Positions 46,486 to 55,655 of a stretch of DNA of 64,000 nucleotides are shown in pieces. Origin of the DNA: an uncultured Selenomonadales bacterium. Lineage in GTDB: Bacteria > Bacillota > Negativicutes > Acidaminococcales > Acidaminococcaceae. Positions within the stretch are counted from its first letter, which is position 1; each line of letters opens with the position of its first letter. The DNA lies in NCBI GenBank assembly GCA_900316935.1, contig ONEW01000002.1:31451-95450 (forward strand), read 5' to 3'. A model generated the notes under the pieces. The model saw nothing but the letters and a program-made list of their open reading frames with translations. It did no database searches and had not been told where the DNA came from. The position numbers and the translations under genes are program-made.

Positions 46486-47160
46486 TCAAAATCCGTTCCG
46501 CCGCAAAAAATCCATGGTCAGGCCGTCATCCTTACGGGAGCCGTCCTCCGCCGTCCCGACGGGACTGCCGAAACGCCGGGACAGGAAGCGTCCGATATAA
46601 CGCGCCAGAATATCCGTTTCCAGATTCACCGTGTCGCCAGGCTTCTTATATCCCAGCGTCGTCTGCGCCGCTGTGTGGGGAATCAGGGAGACACCGAACT
46701 CCGTGTCTCCTGCCTGGATCACGGTAAGGCTTACGCCGTCCACCGTGACGGATCCCTTTTCCACGATGTAGGGCGTCAGTTCCGCCGGCGCGGCAATGGT
46801 ATAGACCAGCGCGTTGCCTTCGGGGCGGACCTTCGTCACCGTACCGACGCCTTCCACATGTCCCTGGACAATGTGCCCGTCCAGGCCGTCCGCCAGGCGC
46901 AGGGCCCGTTCCAGGTTGACCCGGTCGCCGGGACGCAGGCCGTGCATCGTCGTGCGGCGCACCGTCTCCGGCATCACATCAGCCGTAAACCCGTTGCTCC
47001 GCAGATCTGTCACGGTCAGGCAGACTCCGTTGACAGCGACGCTATCCCCGACCTTCAGCCCGCCCAGGACCTTGCGGGCCCGTACGGAAAGGCGGCACGT
47101 ATCCTCCCCTTCGGCCAGACGTTCCACCGAACCCAATTCCGCTACCAAACCGGTAAACAT
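46486..47160 (-). CDS. ribE: Riboflavin synthase, alpha subunit
   Basis: 224 residues, two tandem lumazine-binding barrels: [10 protein letters not shown]...VNGVCLTV (about 1-95) and [12 protein letters not shown]...VDGVSLTV (about 97-195). Dismutates two lumazines to riboflavin. Slightly longer C-terminus than usual. Confidence 0.96.
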   Translation of the reverse strand: MFTGLVAELGSVERLAEGEDTCRLSVRARKVLGGLKVGDSVAVNGVCLTVTDLRSNGFTADVMPETVRRTTMHGLRPGDRVNLERALRLADGLDGHIVQGHVEGVGTVTKVRPEGNALVYTIAAPAELTPYIVEKGSVTVDGVSLTVIQAGDTEFGVSLIPHTAAQTTLGYKKPGDTVNLETDILARYIGRFLSRRFGSPVGTAEDGSRKDDGLTMDFLRRNGF

Positions 47161-47172
47161 GGCACACCTCCC

Positions 47173-48285
47173 TCACTGCCTGCCCGGAAAGCACACCCGG
47201 CCTGTCAGGAGCCAGTCGCTGCCCAGAGCCTTGCATTCCGTCTCTTCCAACAGGGCGCAGTCGTCCATCAGGGCAGCGCCTTCCCCGCCTACGGCCGGCA
47301 GTGCCCTGGCGCCGCCGGCCAGTTTTGGCGCGATGAATGCATAGACCCGGTCTGCCAGGCCGGCATCCAGAAAGGCGCCCAGCACTTCGCTGCCTCCTTC
47401 GACCAGGACCGATGTGATATCCCGGGCATTCAGTTCCGCTAAAAGGGCCGTCAGATCCAGATGGCCTGTTTCCGCGCAAGGCAGGGGCACGACTTCCACG
47501 GACGGCATCTGCCGGATGACATCCAGTTTGCCGGAAGGTGCCCCGGGTCCGGCGGCAAGAATCGTCCGGCCGCCGTCCTGCAGCACCTGGGCCGTCAGAG
47601 GTATACGGGCCTGGCTGTCCAGTACGACGCGGACCGGGTCCTTCCCTTTGACGAGGCGTGTCGTCAGCGCCGGATCGTCGTCCAGGACCGTCCCAATCCC
47701 CACGAGGATCGCATCGTGGGTCTTGCGCAGCCAATGGCTGAAGCGATGGGCCTCGCCGCCGGTCACGCAATGGGAATCGCGGGTCCGCGTGGCCAGCTTG
47801 CCGTCCAGGGTTTCGGCGAACTTGAGACTCACAAAAGGCCTGCCCTGGGTCACCCAGAGCAGGAATTTTTCGTTCAGGCGCCGTGCCTCCTGTTCGCAGA
47901 CGCCGACGCGGATTTCGATACCGGCGTCGCGCATACGCCGGAGCCCCCGCCCTGCCACTTTCGGATTCGGATCCACCATGGCCGCCACAACCCGTTTGAA
48001 GCCGGCCCGGATCAGGGCGTCGCAGCAAGGACCTGTGCGCCCGTAATGGGAGCAGGGTTCCAGGCTCACATACGCCGTATGCCCCTTCATGTTGCGCCGC
48101 TTCATGTCCTCCATGGCCATGATTTCCGCATGAGGCTGGCCGGCCTTGTGATGCCAGCCTTCCCCGGCGACACGGCCTTCCGCGTCGAGAATGACGCAGC
48201 CCACCATGGGGTTGGGGCTCGTCTCCCCCTCGGCCTTGCGGGCTAGTTCCAGAGCCCGTTTCATGTAAAATTCATCCTGATCCAT
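47173..48285 (-). CDS. ribD: Bifunctional pyrimidine deaminase/reductase RibD
   Basis: 370 residues. N-terminal deaminase with zinc ligands HAE and PCSHYGRTGPC; C-terminal reductase with SLKFAETLDGKLAT and VLVEGGSEVLGAFL. First structural gene after the riboswitch. The ATG at 48285 (GGAAGGTG) is chosen over an upstream frame that runs into the terminator. Confidence 0.97.
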   Translation of the reverse strand: MDQDEFYMKRALELARKAEGETSPNPMVGCVILDAEGRVAGEGWHHKAGQPHAEIMAMEDMKRRNMKGHTAYVSLEPCSHYGRTGPCCDALIRAGFKRVVAAMVDPNPKVAGRGLRRMRDAGIEIRVGVCEQEARRLNEKFLLWVTQGRPFVSLKFAETLDGKLATRTRDSHCVTGGEAHRFSHWLRKTHDAILVGIGTVLDDDPALTTRLVKGKDPVRVVLDSQARIPLTAQVLQDGGRTILAAGPGAPSGKLDVIRQMPSVEVVPLPCAETGHLDLTALLAELNARDITSVLVEGGSEVLGAFLDAGLADRVYAFIAPKLAGGARALPAVGGEGAALMDDCALLEETECKALGSDWLLTGRVCFPGRQ

Positions 48286-48298
48286 CCCGTCACCTTCC

Positions 48299-48343
48299 AA
48301 AAAAAGAAAAACCATAGGACCGTCTTCCGGGACTATCCTATGG
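48299..48343 (-). terminator. Terminator of the FMN riboswitch expression platform
   Basis: CCATAGGA/TCCTATGG stem (48312-48319 with 48336-48343) followed on the minus strand by TTTTTCTTTTTTT. Located between the aptamer and ribD. Confidence 0.85.
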
Positions 48344-48365
48344 CTCACCTGTCAATTTCACGCCA

Positions 48366-48506
48366 TGTCTTTTCTCATCCAGACTATACTGTCGGTACCG
48401 GAATTGCACCGGTTCGTGCTCCTGCAGCAGCGCTGCATCGGCTCGCGGACTTTACCGCCGGTTGGGAATCCTCCTTGCGGAGTCACCCTGCCCCAAAGAC
48501 CTGTCT
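48366..48506 (-). promoter_or_regulatory. FMN riboswitch (RFN element)
   Basis: Read on the minus strand: GGTCTTTGGGGCAGGGTG, then ATTCCCAACCGGCGGTA, AGTCCGCGAG, and a final AATTCCGGTACCGACAGTAT, AGTCTGGATGAGAAAAGA. These are the conserved RFN boxes in order, with a variable arm in the middle. FMN binding should favour the terminator at 48299-48343 and shut off ribDE-ribBA-ribH. With its promoter and terminator it fills the 319-bp gap. Confidence 0.97.
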
Positions 48507-48528
48507 ATACGTTTTTGATTATAATATC

Positions 48529-48557
48529 AGTTTAGCCGCCGCGCCGCCGTTTGTCAA
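48529..48557 (-). promoter_or_regulatory. Candidate promoter of the rib operon
   Basis: Minus strand -35 TTGACA (48552-48557), 17-bp spacer, TAAACT (48529-48534). A better -10 (TATAAT, 48518-48523) lies 28 bp from the same -35, so the exact start is ambiguous. Confidence 0.5.
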
Positions 48558-48566
48558 TATGGAAAG

Positions 48567-48583
48567 GACGGGCGCCGCCCGTC
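48567..48583 (-). terminator. Terminator-like hairpin after rpe
   Basis: GACGGGC/GCCCGTC stem (48567-48573 with 48577-48583), short CTTT tail on the minus strand. Confidence 0.5.
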
Positions 48584-48604
48584 TTTCACGGGAATTTTAC
48601 ATTT

Positions 48605-49255
48605 TCACCGGACGGCTTTCAGGGACGCAATAGCCGCCGCCGCATCATCGGCACCGTACACGTAGGAACCGGCAACCAGCACGGTCGCTCCGGCACCGGC
48701 AACAAGTTCCGCCGTTTCCGCATTGATGCCGCCGTCGACCTGGATATCCGTCGTCAGGCCGGCGTACTGCAGCATGCGGCGCAGGCGGCTGATCTTCGGG
48801 AGCACCGTCGGGATGAACTTCTGGCCGCCGAATCCGGGGTTCACGGTCATGAGCAGGAACAGGTCCGCGTCGGGCAGCACCTCTTCCACCAGCGACAGGG
48901 AGGAAGCGGGATTCAGGGCAACACCGGCCTTCACGCCCTGGGCATGGATCTGCTGCAGACAGCGGTGCAGATGTTTCGCCGCTTCGGCATGGACCACGAT
49001 CTGGTCCGCCCCGGCCTTGGCGAAAGCCTCGATATACGTTTCCGGATGTTCCACCATCAGATGGCAGTCAAAGAACAGTTTCGTCACCTTGCGGATCTTC
49101 GCGACGACCGGCGCGCCGAAGGTCAGATTGGGCACGAAATTGCCATCCATGACATCGATGTGTACCCAGTCGGCCCCGCCGGCCTCGATTTTACGGATTT
49201 CCTCTCCCAGACAGGAAAAGTCTGCCGATAAGATGGACGGTGCAACTTTGATCAT
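48605..49255 (-). CDS. rpe: Ribulose-phosphate 3-epimerase
   Basis: 216 residues, TIM barrel. APSILSADF, HIDVMDGNFVPNLTFG, FFDCHLMVEHPE, MTVNPGFGGQKF and VDGGIN. Interconverts ribulose-5-P and xylulose-5-P. Follows rsgA by 3 bp at the end of the priA-rpe gene run. Confidence 0.97.
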   Translation of the reverse strand: MIKVAPSILSADFSCLGEEIRKIEAGGADWVHIDVMDGNFVPNLTFGAPVVAKIRKVTKLFFDCHLMVEHPETYIEAFAKAGADQIVVHAEAAKHLHRCLQQIHAQGVKAGVALNPASSLSLVEEVLPDADLFLLMTVNPGFGGQKFIPTVLPKISRLRRMLQYAGLTTDIQVDGGINAETAELVAGAGATVLVAGSYVYGADDAAAAIASLKAVR

Positions 49256-49258
49256 TTT

Positions 49259-50155
49259 TTACAGATACCTCTTCTCTTGTTCTGCTTTCAATTCTTCCCA
49301 CATCGTTTGATAGGACGCATAACGGCTCCGGGCAATCTTCCCCGCAGCCACGGCGTCCTTGACGCCGCAGACCGGTTCGTGCGTATGGCTGCAGGGCCGG
49401 AAACGGCACTGATCCTCATACGCGGCGAATTCCCGGAAATAGTGCGGCAGTTCCGCCGGCTCCATGGCGTCCAGAAAGACATTGCCGAACCCGGGGGAAT
49501 CGGCCAGATAGCCTCCATTGAACGGCACCAGGTCCGTAAAACGCGTCGTATGACGGCCGCGGCCGATCTTGCGGCTTACGGCGCCGGTCTGGCGTGCCGT
49601 ACCCGGTTCCAGGGCGTTCAACAGGGACGATTTGCCGACGCCGCTGGGGCCCCCTGCCACCGTAATCAGTCCCTGCAGGCGTTCCCGCAGGGCGTCGATC
49701 CCCTGCCCCGTCCGGGAAGACACGGGAAAGACTTCGTACCCGATAGCCCGGTAGACCGCTGCCACCTGTTCCGCCGCTCCCGGCGAAACCAGGTCCGCCT
49801 TCGTCAGGACGATCACGCAGGGCATGTTTCCCCGGGCCGCCAGAACCAGAAGCTTGTCCAGGATGAGGAAGCTCAGGTCCGGGTCTGCCAAGGACGTCGT
49901 AATGACGTTCAGGTCCATGTTGGCCACAGTCGGCCGTGTCAAGTGGTTCCGGCGCGGCAGGACCTCCGCAATCATTCCTTTTGCGGCCTCCCCGGACGGG
50001 ACATCAGCCGCATCAAACCGGACCAGGTCGCCCGTGCAGAGGGAAAACCGTTCCTTTTTCATGTGGCCGCGCACTTTGCAGGTATAGACCGTGTCCCCGC
50101 AGGCGACATAGTAATACCCGCTGTACGAGCGCAGCACCCTGCCTTCCTTTACCAA
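49259..50155 (-). CDS. rsgA: Ribosome small-subunit-dependent GTPase A
   Basis: 298 residues. N-terminal OB fold, circularly permuted GTPase (LTKAD before the P-loop GPSGVGKSSLLNAL), then a zinc motif (CRFRPCSHTHEPVC). Late 30S assembly factor. Start overlaps the prkC end by 7 bp. Confidence 0.96.
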   Translation of the reverse strand: MVKEGRVLRSYSGYYYVACGDTVYTCKVRGHMKKERFSLCTGDLVRFDAADVPSGEAAKGMIAEVLPRRNHLTRPTVANMDLNVITTSLADPDLSFLILDKLLVLAARGNMPCVIVLTKADLVSPGAAEQVAAVYRAIGYEVFPVSSRTGQGIDALRERLQGLITVAGGPSGVGKSSLLNALEPGTARQTGAVSRKIGRGRHTTRFTDLVPFNGGYLADSPGFGNVFLDAMEPAELPHYFREFAAYEDQCRFRPCSHTHEPVCGVKDAVAAGKIARSRYASYQTMWEELKAEQEKRYL

Positions 50156-52287
50156 CTCTTCTCCTCCACGAGTTTGCCGTCGACAAAGAAGCGGACAGAC
50201 GAAACGCTGCCGCTCACGCGCTGGCGCAGGCGGGAACCGCCCGGATAAGCACCGGACACTTCCACGGCCTGGGAGCTGCCGGTCGACGAGATGATCTGGA
50301 TGTGGTGCGTGCCTTTGCCAGGCACGACGAATTCCACATACCGGGCCGGACGGGACGACGGGTCGCTGCCGTCATTGCCGCCCTGGGAAGTGCTGCCGCC
50401 CTGGCCGTTGGAAACGCGCAGGTCGACGGCGGCACCTTCACTCAATGCTTCCCCTGCTGCCGGGTTCGTGGAAATGACAGTGCCTTTTTCTTTGGAGCTG
50501 TCCACCGTGATGATCTGGCCGGCTTTCAATTTCAGGGAGTCCAGTTTGGCCTTTGCATCGCTCAGGCTCATGCCGGACAGGTTCGGCAGTTCCGTCTTGG
50601 AGGCTTCCTTGCGGTTGACCACCAAATCGACCGCCCCGCCTTCATTCAGCTTGCTGCCTGCCGTGGGCAGCTGTTTGAGGACGATGCCTTCCGGCTTGCC
50701 ATCCTCCCAGGAGTTCGTGATTTTCCCGACCTTGAAGTTCTTTTCCATCAGCAGCGCTTCCGCCTGCGACAGATCCAGTCCCGCCACTTCAGGTACCGGC
50801 GACAGTTTCAGGCCGCGGGCGATGGTGAGGGTGATCTTGGCCCCCTCCTTGCGCTTCGTGCCGGCCAGGGGGTCCATCTTCAGGACCGTGCCAGGCGTGG
50901 CGTCCTTATCCATGGATTCTTCCAGTTCCACCCGGAAGCCTTTTTCTTCCAGCACCTTCTGCGCTTCTGCAACAGGCATGCCATTGACATCGGGCACTTC
51001 CAGGTCCGGCGTCGTGCTGTTGAAGTAATACAGACAGCCGGCGAACAGGACGATGAAGACGGCCAGCACTCCCATCAGGACTTTCTTCAGGCGCGGATGA
51101 CGCACGAAGAACCCCGTCTTGTTGCGTTTCCGGCGGTCCGGTACGGGGCGTGCTGCCCCGTCCGCGCCGCCCTCATCTTCTTCCTCCGGTTCCGGAGAGG
51201 CGAAGCGGCGCGCAGGACGGCCCCGTCGTTCCGATTCTGCATCCGGTGCCTTCTCCGGCCGTTCCGGACCTTCTCCCGGAACCTCGTTCCCGTCTTCGTC
51301 GACTTCCTTGGTCAGGAAGGACGGCAGGCGCATGATGAGGGTCTTTTCGTCATCCGGTTCTTCGGACGGCTCCCCGGCCGCATGACGGGAAGACGCAGCC
51401 GCGGCCGACGCGGCCGACGCATCAAGAGGTATGGTGTCATCCAGGCCGGAATGTTCCCCGCCCGGGTAAAGCTGCTTTTTGGCCTGCATCAGGTCGTGGC
51501 GCATTTCCGCAGCAGTTTGGTACCGTTCGTCCAGCTTCTTGGCCAGGGATTTGTCGATGATGTGCTGCAGCTGGGCCGGCGCAGCAGGCCAGTACTCCGT
51601 CAGCGGGGGCGGCAGCTCCTCGACCTGCTTGCGTGCCACGGCAACAGCCGTACTGCCATCGAAAGGTACGTGACCCGTCAGCATCTCATAGAACACGATT
51701 CCCAGGGAGTAGATGTCGGACTGGGCCGAAATCTTCAGACCCTGAGCCTGTTCCGGCGAGAAATAATGCACGGATCCGACCACGGAAGCCGTAAAGGCCA
51801 TGGTTTCATTGGAAACGATCTTTGAAATGCCGAAATCCACAATCTTCGGCTGCATATTTTCCGCCAGGACGATGTTCTGCGGCTTGATATCGCAGTGGAT
51901 GATGTTATGGCTGTGGGCATGTTCCAGCGCGGAGGCCAGCTGGGCCGTCAGCGCCACCGCCAGTCCCGGGTCCAGGCGCCCGTTCTGTTCTTCAAAGGCC
52001 TTCAGGGTGATGCCTTCCACATATTCCATGACGATGTAGTTCAAGTCCTTGTCTTCACAGACATCGTAAATGTTGATGATGGAAGGGTGGATCAGGCGGG
52101 CGGCGGACTTTGCCTCCCGCATAAACTGGGCCATCTGCGCCTTGTCGTTCACATACTCCTTGCGCAGGATCTTGATGGCCACCTTGCGGTCCAGCAGCAC
52201 GTCCCGGGCCAGGTATACTTCCGCCATGCCGCCAAAGCCGATGGGTTTGAGCACATCGTAGCGTCCGTTCAGGATTTCCCCGACCAT
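50149..52287 (-). CDS. prkC: PASTA-domain serine/threonine protein kinase
   Basis: 712 residues. Kinase domain (about 1-265): GFGGMAEVY loop, VAIKIL lysine, catalytic loop HCDIKPQN, DFGIS. An acidic/charged linker follows, then a single membrane helix (about 395-416) and three PASTA repeats (about 418-625) that bind muropeptides outside the cell. A Ser/Gly linker and a C-terminal domain of about 80 residues complete the protein. The loop reads HCD rather than HRD, a non-RD type. AAAGGAGG precedes ATG 52287. Confidence 0.95.
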   Translation of the reverse strand: MVGEILNGRYDVLKPIGFGGMAEVYLARDVLLDRKVAIKILRKEYVNDKAQMAQFMREAKSAARLIHPSIINIYDVCEDKDLNYIVMEYVEGITLKAFEEQNGRLDPGLAVALTAQLASALEHAHSHNIIHCDIKPQNIVLAENMQPKIVDFGISKIVSNETMAFTASVVGSVHYFSPEQAQGLKISAQSDIYSLGIVFYEMLTGHVPFDGSTAVAVARKQVEELPPPLTEYWPAAPAQLQHIIDKSLAKKLDERYQTAAEMRHDLMQAKKQLYPGGEHSGLDDTIPLDASAASAAAASSRHAAGEPSEEPDDEKTLIMRLPSFLTKEVDEDGNEVPGEGPERPEKAPDAESERRGRPARRFASPEPEEEDEGGADGAARPVPDRRKRNKTGFFVRHPRLKKVLMGVLAVFIVLFAGCLYYFNSTTPDLEVPDVNGMPVAEAQKVLEEKGFRVELEESMDKDATPGTVLKMDPLAGTKRKEGAKITLTIARGLKLSPVPEVAGLDLSQAEALLMEKNFKVGKITNSWEDGKPEGIVLKQLPTAGSKLNEGGAVDLVVNRKEASKTELPNLSGMSLSDAKAKLDSLKLKAGQIITVDSSKEKGTVISTNPAAGEALSEGAAVDLRVSNGQGGSTSQGGNDGSDPSSRPARYVEFVVPGKGTHHIQIISSTGSSQAVEVSGAYPGGSRLRQRVSGSVSSVRFFVDGKLVEEKSW

Positions 52288-52288
52288 G

Positions 52289-53155
52289 TCAACGCGCCTC
52301 CTTTCCGTTCCGGTTTCTCTCCTTGTTCCGCACACGCGGCGGGAACAGGTCCCGGTCGTCTGCGGGCGTCTTTGTGTCCGGATCCGCCCAGTTTCCGGTT
52401 GTCTTGATTTCTGCCGTATCCTTCATGGGTTCCTTTTTTCCATCCATCCGTATGATGATAAACGAGATATTGTCCTTGCCGCCCGCGTCCAGGGCATCCC
52501 GGAGCAGGTCGTCCGCTGCAAGCTGCAGGTTCCGCTGCTGCAGGACTGTTTCGATGCGCCTGTCCCGGACCATGTCCGTCAGGCCGTCGCTGCAGAGCAG
52601 GACCATATCGTCCCGGTAGACATCGATTACAAACACGTCGACCGTGACATCCTCATTGACGCCGATGCCCCGCGTCAGGATGTTCTTCTTGGGATGGTCG
52701 AATGCCTCTTCCGGCGTAATCTCCCCCCGTTCGAGCAGTTCCCCGACCAGGGAGTGGTCCGTCGTAATCTGTTTCAGCCGGCCATCCCGCATCAGGTACA
52801 CCCGGCTGTCCCCCACGTGGAAGATGTAGGCTTTTCCGGCGCCGTCAAGGTAAACCCCTGTCAGCGTCGTACCCATGCCGTTGTACTCGGGGATTTCACG
52901 GGCCTTTTCATACACGGTGCGGTTGATCTGCCGCACAATCCGGTGCAGCGCCGTGATGAGCAGCGTGCCGCCCAGCCCTTCCAGCCCGGGACTGGCGTCC
53001 CGCAGGCCGTACAGTGCCATTTCACTTGCCACCTCGCCGGCATTGTATCCGCCCATCCCGTCGGCGATGGCAAAGAGCTTGGGATGGAGCAGCAGCAGGC
53101 TGTCCTCGTTGTTCTCCCGCACCTTCCCTGTATGGGTCCTTACCACTACAGACAT
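52289..53155 (-). CDS. prpC: PP2C-type serine/threonine phosphatase
   Basis: 288 residues. Metal-binding motifs VRENNEDS, IADGMGGYNAGEVAS, GDSRVY, and LCSDGLTD. Opposes PrkC; the two genes are separated by a single base. The last 50 residues are a charged tail beyond the usual domain. Confidence 0.95.
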   Translation of the reverse strand: MSVVVRTHTGKVRENNEDSLLLLHPKLFAIADGMGGYNAGEVASEMALYGLRDASPGLEGLGGTLLITALHRIVRQINRTVYEKAREIPEYNGMGTTLTGVYLDGAGKAYIFHVGDSRVYLMRDGRLKQITTDHSLVGELLERGEITPEEAFDHPKKNILTRGIGVNEDVTVDVFVIDVYRDDMVLLCSDGLTDMVRDRRIETVLQQRNLQLAADDLLRDALDAGGKDNISFIIIRMDGKKEPMKDTAEIKTTGNWADPDTKTPADDRDLFPPRVRNKERNRNGKEAR

Positions 53156-54210
53156 GTTGGATCCTCCTGTCTGACATAATCGGCCCGCAGCTGTCCGCAG
53201 GCCGCGTTGATGTCCTTCCCCATTTCCCTGCGTACCGTCGCGGGGACATGACCCTTCTCCAGCATGCGGAGAAAATGATTGATGCGCTGCTGCGACGGAC
53301 GAAAGAAGCCTTTTTCCGGAACAGGATTGACCGGAATCAGGTTGACGACCGCGTGCTTGTGGCGCATATACTCCACCAGCAGACGGGCATCCGTATCGCT
53401 GTCGTTTTTTCCCGACAGCAGGATATATTCATAAGTGACCTGACGGCCGCTTGCCACAGCGTAATTTTCCGCCGCCCGGAGCACGTCCAGGAAGGGATAC
53501 GCCTTGTTGACCGGCATCAGTTCCGTCCGCAGCTCCGGCTTCACGGCATGGAGCGAGACGGCCAAACTGACAGGCAGGCCCAGCCGGGTCATCCTTTCAA
53601 TGCCCGGAACGATGCCGCAGGTAGATACGGTCATGTTCCGGTAACTCATGTCCGCCGTGTCGGGGCGGTGCAGGAACTGCAGGGCGCCGAACACGTTGTC
53701 GAAATTCAACATCGGTTCGCCGCTGCCCATGACGACGACGCGGCTGACCCGTTCCCCTGCGGGAAAAAGCCGGGCGTTGAAGAAATAGACCTGGGCGGCG
53801 ATTTCCGCCCGTGTCAGATTGCGCGCGGCGCCGTGCAGGCCGCTGGCGCAGAAGGCGCAGTGCATGTCGCAGCCGGCCTGGCTGGAAACGCACACGCTGT
53901 AGCCGTAATCATGGTGCATAAGCACCGTCTCGATGGTGTTGCCGTCCGTCAGACGCAGCAGGAGCTTATGCGTCAGGCCGTCGGCGGAATCGAGCTGCCG
54001 CAGTACTTCGATATCCCGGGGCAGTACGGAAAAAGCTGCCGCGAGTTTTTCCCGCTCCGCCTTGCTGATGTTCGTCATCTGCGCGAAATCGAAGACGCCC
54101 TTGCGGTAGAGCCAGTCGTACACCTGGGCCGCGCGATAGCGTTGCATGCCCAGGTCCGCCAGCAGGGTCTGTAATTGTTCAACCGGTAAACCGAAAATCT
54201 CTGTCTTCAT
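53146..54210 (-). CDS. rlmN: Dual-specificity 23S rRNA/tRNA adenine-C2 methyltransferase RlmN
   Basis: 354 residues. Radical SAM motif CDMHCAFCASG, GSGEPMLNFDNV, STCGIVPGI, and a C-terminal Cys in NAACGQLRADY needed for the methyl-Cys intermediate. ATG 54210 with AAAGGA upstream. Overlaps prpC by 10 bp. Confidence 0.96.
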   Translation of the reverse strand: MKTEIFGLPVEQLQTLLADLGMQRYRAAQVYDWLYRKGVFDFAQMTNISKAEREKLAAAFSVLPRDIEVLRQLDSADGLTHKLLLRLTDGNTIETVLMHHDYGYSVCVSSQAGCDMHCAFCASGLHGAARNLTRAEIAAQVYFFNARLFPAGERVSRVVVMGSGEPMLNFDNVFGALQFLHRPDTADMSYRNMTVSTCGIVPGIERMTRLGLPVSLAVSLHAVKPELRTELMPVNKAYPFLDVLRAAENYAVASGRQVTYEYILLSGKNDSDTDARLLVEYMRHKHAVVNLIPVNPVPEKGFFRPSQQRINHFLRMLEKGHVPATVRREMGKDINAACGQLRADYVRQEDPTCL

Positions 54211-54239
54211 AAAACATCCAGTTCCTTTGGCAGGTCCTT

Positions 54240-55655
54240 TCACGGTTTCCGGTGCAGCAGGGTCAGGTAAAACCCGTCCACACCGTCCCGCTGGGGGTAC
54301 AGCTGCAGTTCTTCCACGGCCTGTCCCGTGCAGGGATGCGGGAAAGCGGCTCCCTCCCAGCCGGGATGTTCCTGTAAAAAGGCCTCACGCCGGCCGTGGT
54401 TTTCCGCTTCTTCGATGGTACACGTGCTGTAGACCAGGAATCCGCCCGGTCTGACATAGCGGGCCCCATTGTCCAGGATGGCTTTCTGGAGCGGCGGAAA
54501 CCCCTTCAGATCCTTTTCCGTCTTCACCCAGCGTGCCTCCACGCGGCGGCGCAGAACACCGAGACCGGAGCAGGGCACATCCGTCAGGACCCGGTCGAAC
54601 CGGTTTTCCCAATCGGCCCGGAACCGCATCCCATCCTGCAATTGGGTCGTTATATTGGTCAGGCCCAGCCGTTCCGCATTGGCACGGATCAGGGCCAGTT
54701 TATGTCCGTAAACATCACAGGCCGTCACGGACCCCCGGTTCTGCATGAGCGTGGCCAGATGGGTCGTTTTCCCGCCCGGAGCGGCACACAGGTCGAGCAC
54801 CTGTTCGCCGGGCTGCGGCTGCAGGACCTGGGCCGGCAGCATGGAACTTTCGTCCTGGATGTAGAACGCTTTCGGAAACGCACGGAACAAGGCCTCCAGC
54901 CCGCCCGCAGGCATCTTTTCCAGGAGGATGCCGTCGGGGCACCACAGGGAGAGGGAGCCTTCCCCGCCCATTTCCCGCAGATTCTGCAGGAAGGCGTCCC
55001 GTTCCGTTTCCAGCGGATTCAGACGCAGGCTCAGGAGCGGCGGCTCGTTATCCCAGCGGCACAGGGCCTCCGCCCCGTCCTCGCCGAACTGTGCCGTCCA
55101 GCGGTCCACCAGCCAGGCAGGATGGCAGAGCCGCAGCGCCCGGTTCCCCTGGAGCTGCTTCCACAGGCCGTCTTTTTGGCGGACGCTGTTGCGCAGCACG
55201 CCGTTGACGAACCGGTCCGCCCCAGGATGACTGTACTTCTTCGCCAGTTTGACGCTTTCGTTGCAGGCAGCCGCGGCGGGAATGCGTTCCACATAGAAGA
55301 TCTGGTACAGGCCCAGATGGAGGATATAGCGCAGGACGGGCTCAATCTGCCGCAGCGGCTTGCGGGTCAGTGCGTAAATCAGGAAATCCAGCGGCTCGGC
55401 CGCCTTCACGGCACCGTAGACCAATTCCGTGGCCAGCCGCCGTTCTGCGCCGGCCGCGGCGCCGTCCTTGTCCAGGAAGCGCAGCACCTTGCCCAGGGCC
55501 AGGGACGCATAAGCCCCCTCCTCCCACACGGCGTGCAGGACGAAAAGGGCGGCTTCACGCCCGTTTGCCGGCTTGCGGTGAGCGAAGCGGGACGGTTTCG
55601 GTTGTCTGATACGGGGATTGGCTGCCTCTTCAGGCGCCTTTTTCGTTGCTTCCAT
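54240..55655 (-). CDS. rsmB: 16S rRNA (cytosine-967-C5)-methyltransferase
   Basis: 471 residues. N-terminal NusB-like RNA-binding domain (about 25-160), then a SAM methyltransferase domain with LDLCAAPGGKTTHLA, DVPCSGLGVLRR and the STCTIEEAEN motif carrying the second catalytic Cys. The first 27 residues are a basic extension. Start overlaps the DUF116 gene by 26 bp. Confidence 0.95.
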   Translation of the reverse strand: MEATKKAPEEAANPRIRQPKPSRFAHRKPANGREAALFVLHAVWEEGAYASLALGKVLRFLDKDGAAAGAERRLATELVYGAVKAAEPLDFLIYALTRKPLRQIEPVLRYILHLGLYQIFYVERIPAAAACNESVKLAKKYSHPGADRFVNGVLRNSVRQKDGLWKQLQGNRALRLCHPAWLVDRWTAQFGEDGAEALCRWDNEPPLLSLRLNPLETERDAFLQNLREMGGEGSLSLWCPDGILLEKMPAGGLEALFRAFPKAFYIQDESSMLPAQVLQPQPGEQVLDLCAAPGGKTTHLATLMQNRGSVTACDVYGHKLALIRANAERLGLTNITTQLQDGMRFRADWENRFDRVLTDVPCSGLGVLRRRVEARWVKTEKDLKGFPPLQKAILDNGARYVRPGGFLVYSTCTIEEAENHGRREAFLQEHPGWEGAAFPHPCTGQAVEELQLYPQRDGVDGFYLTLLHRKP

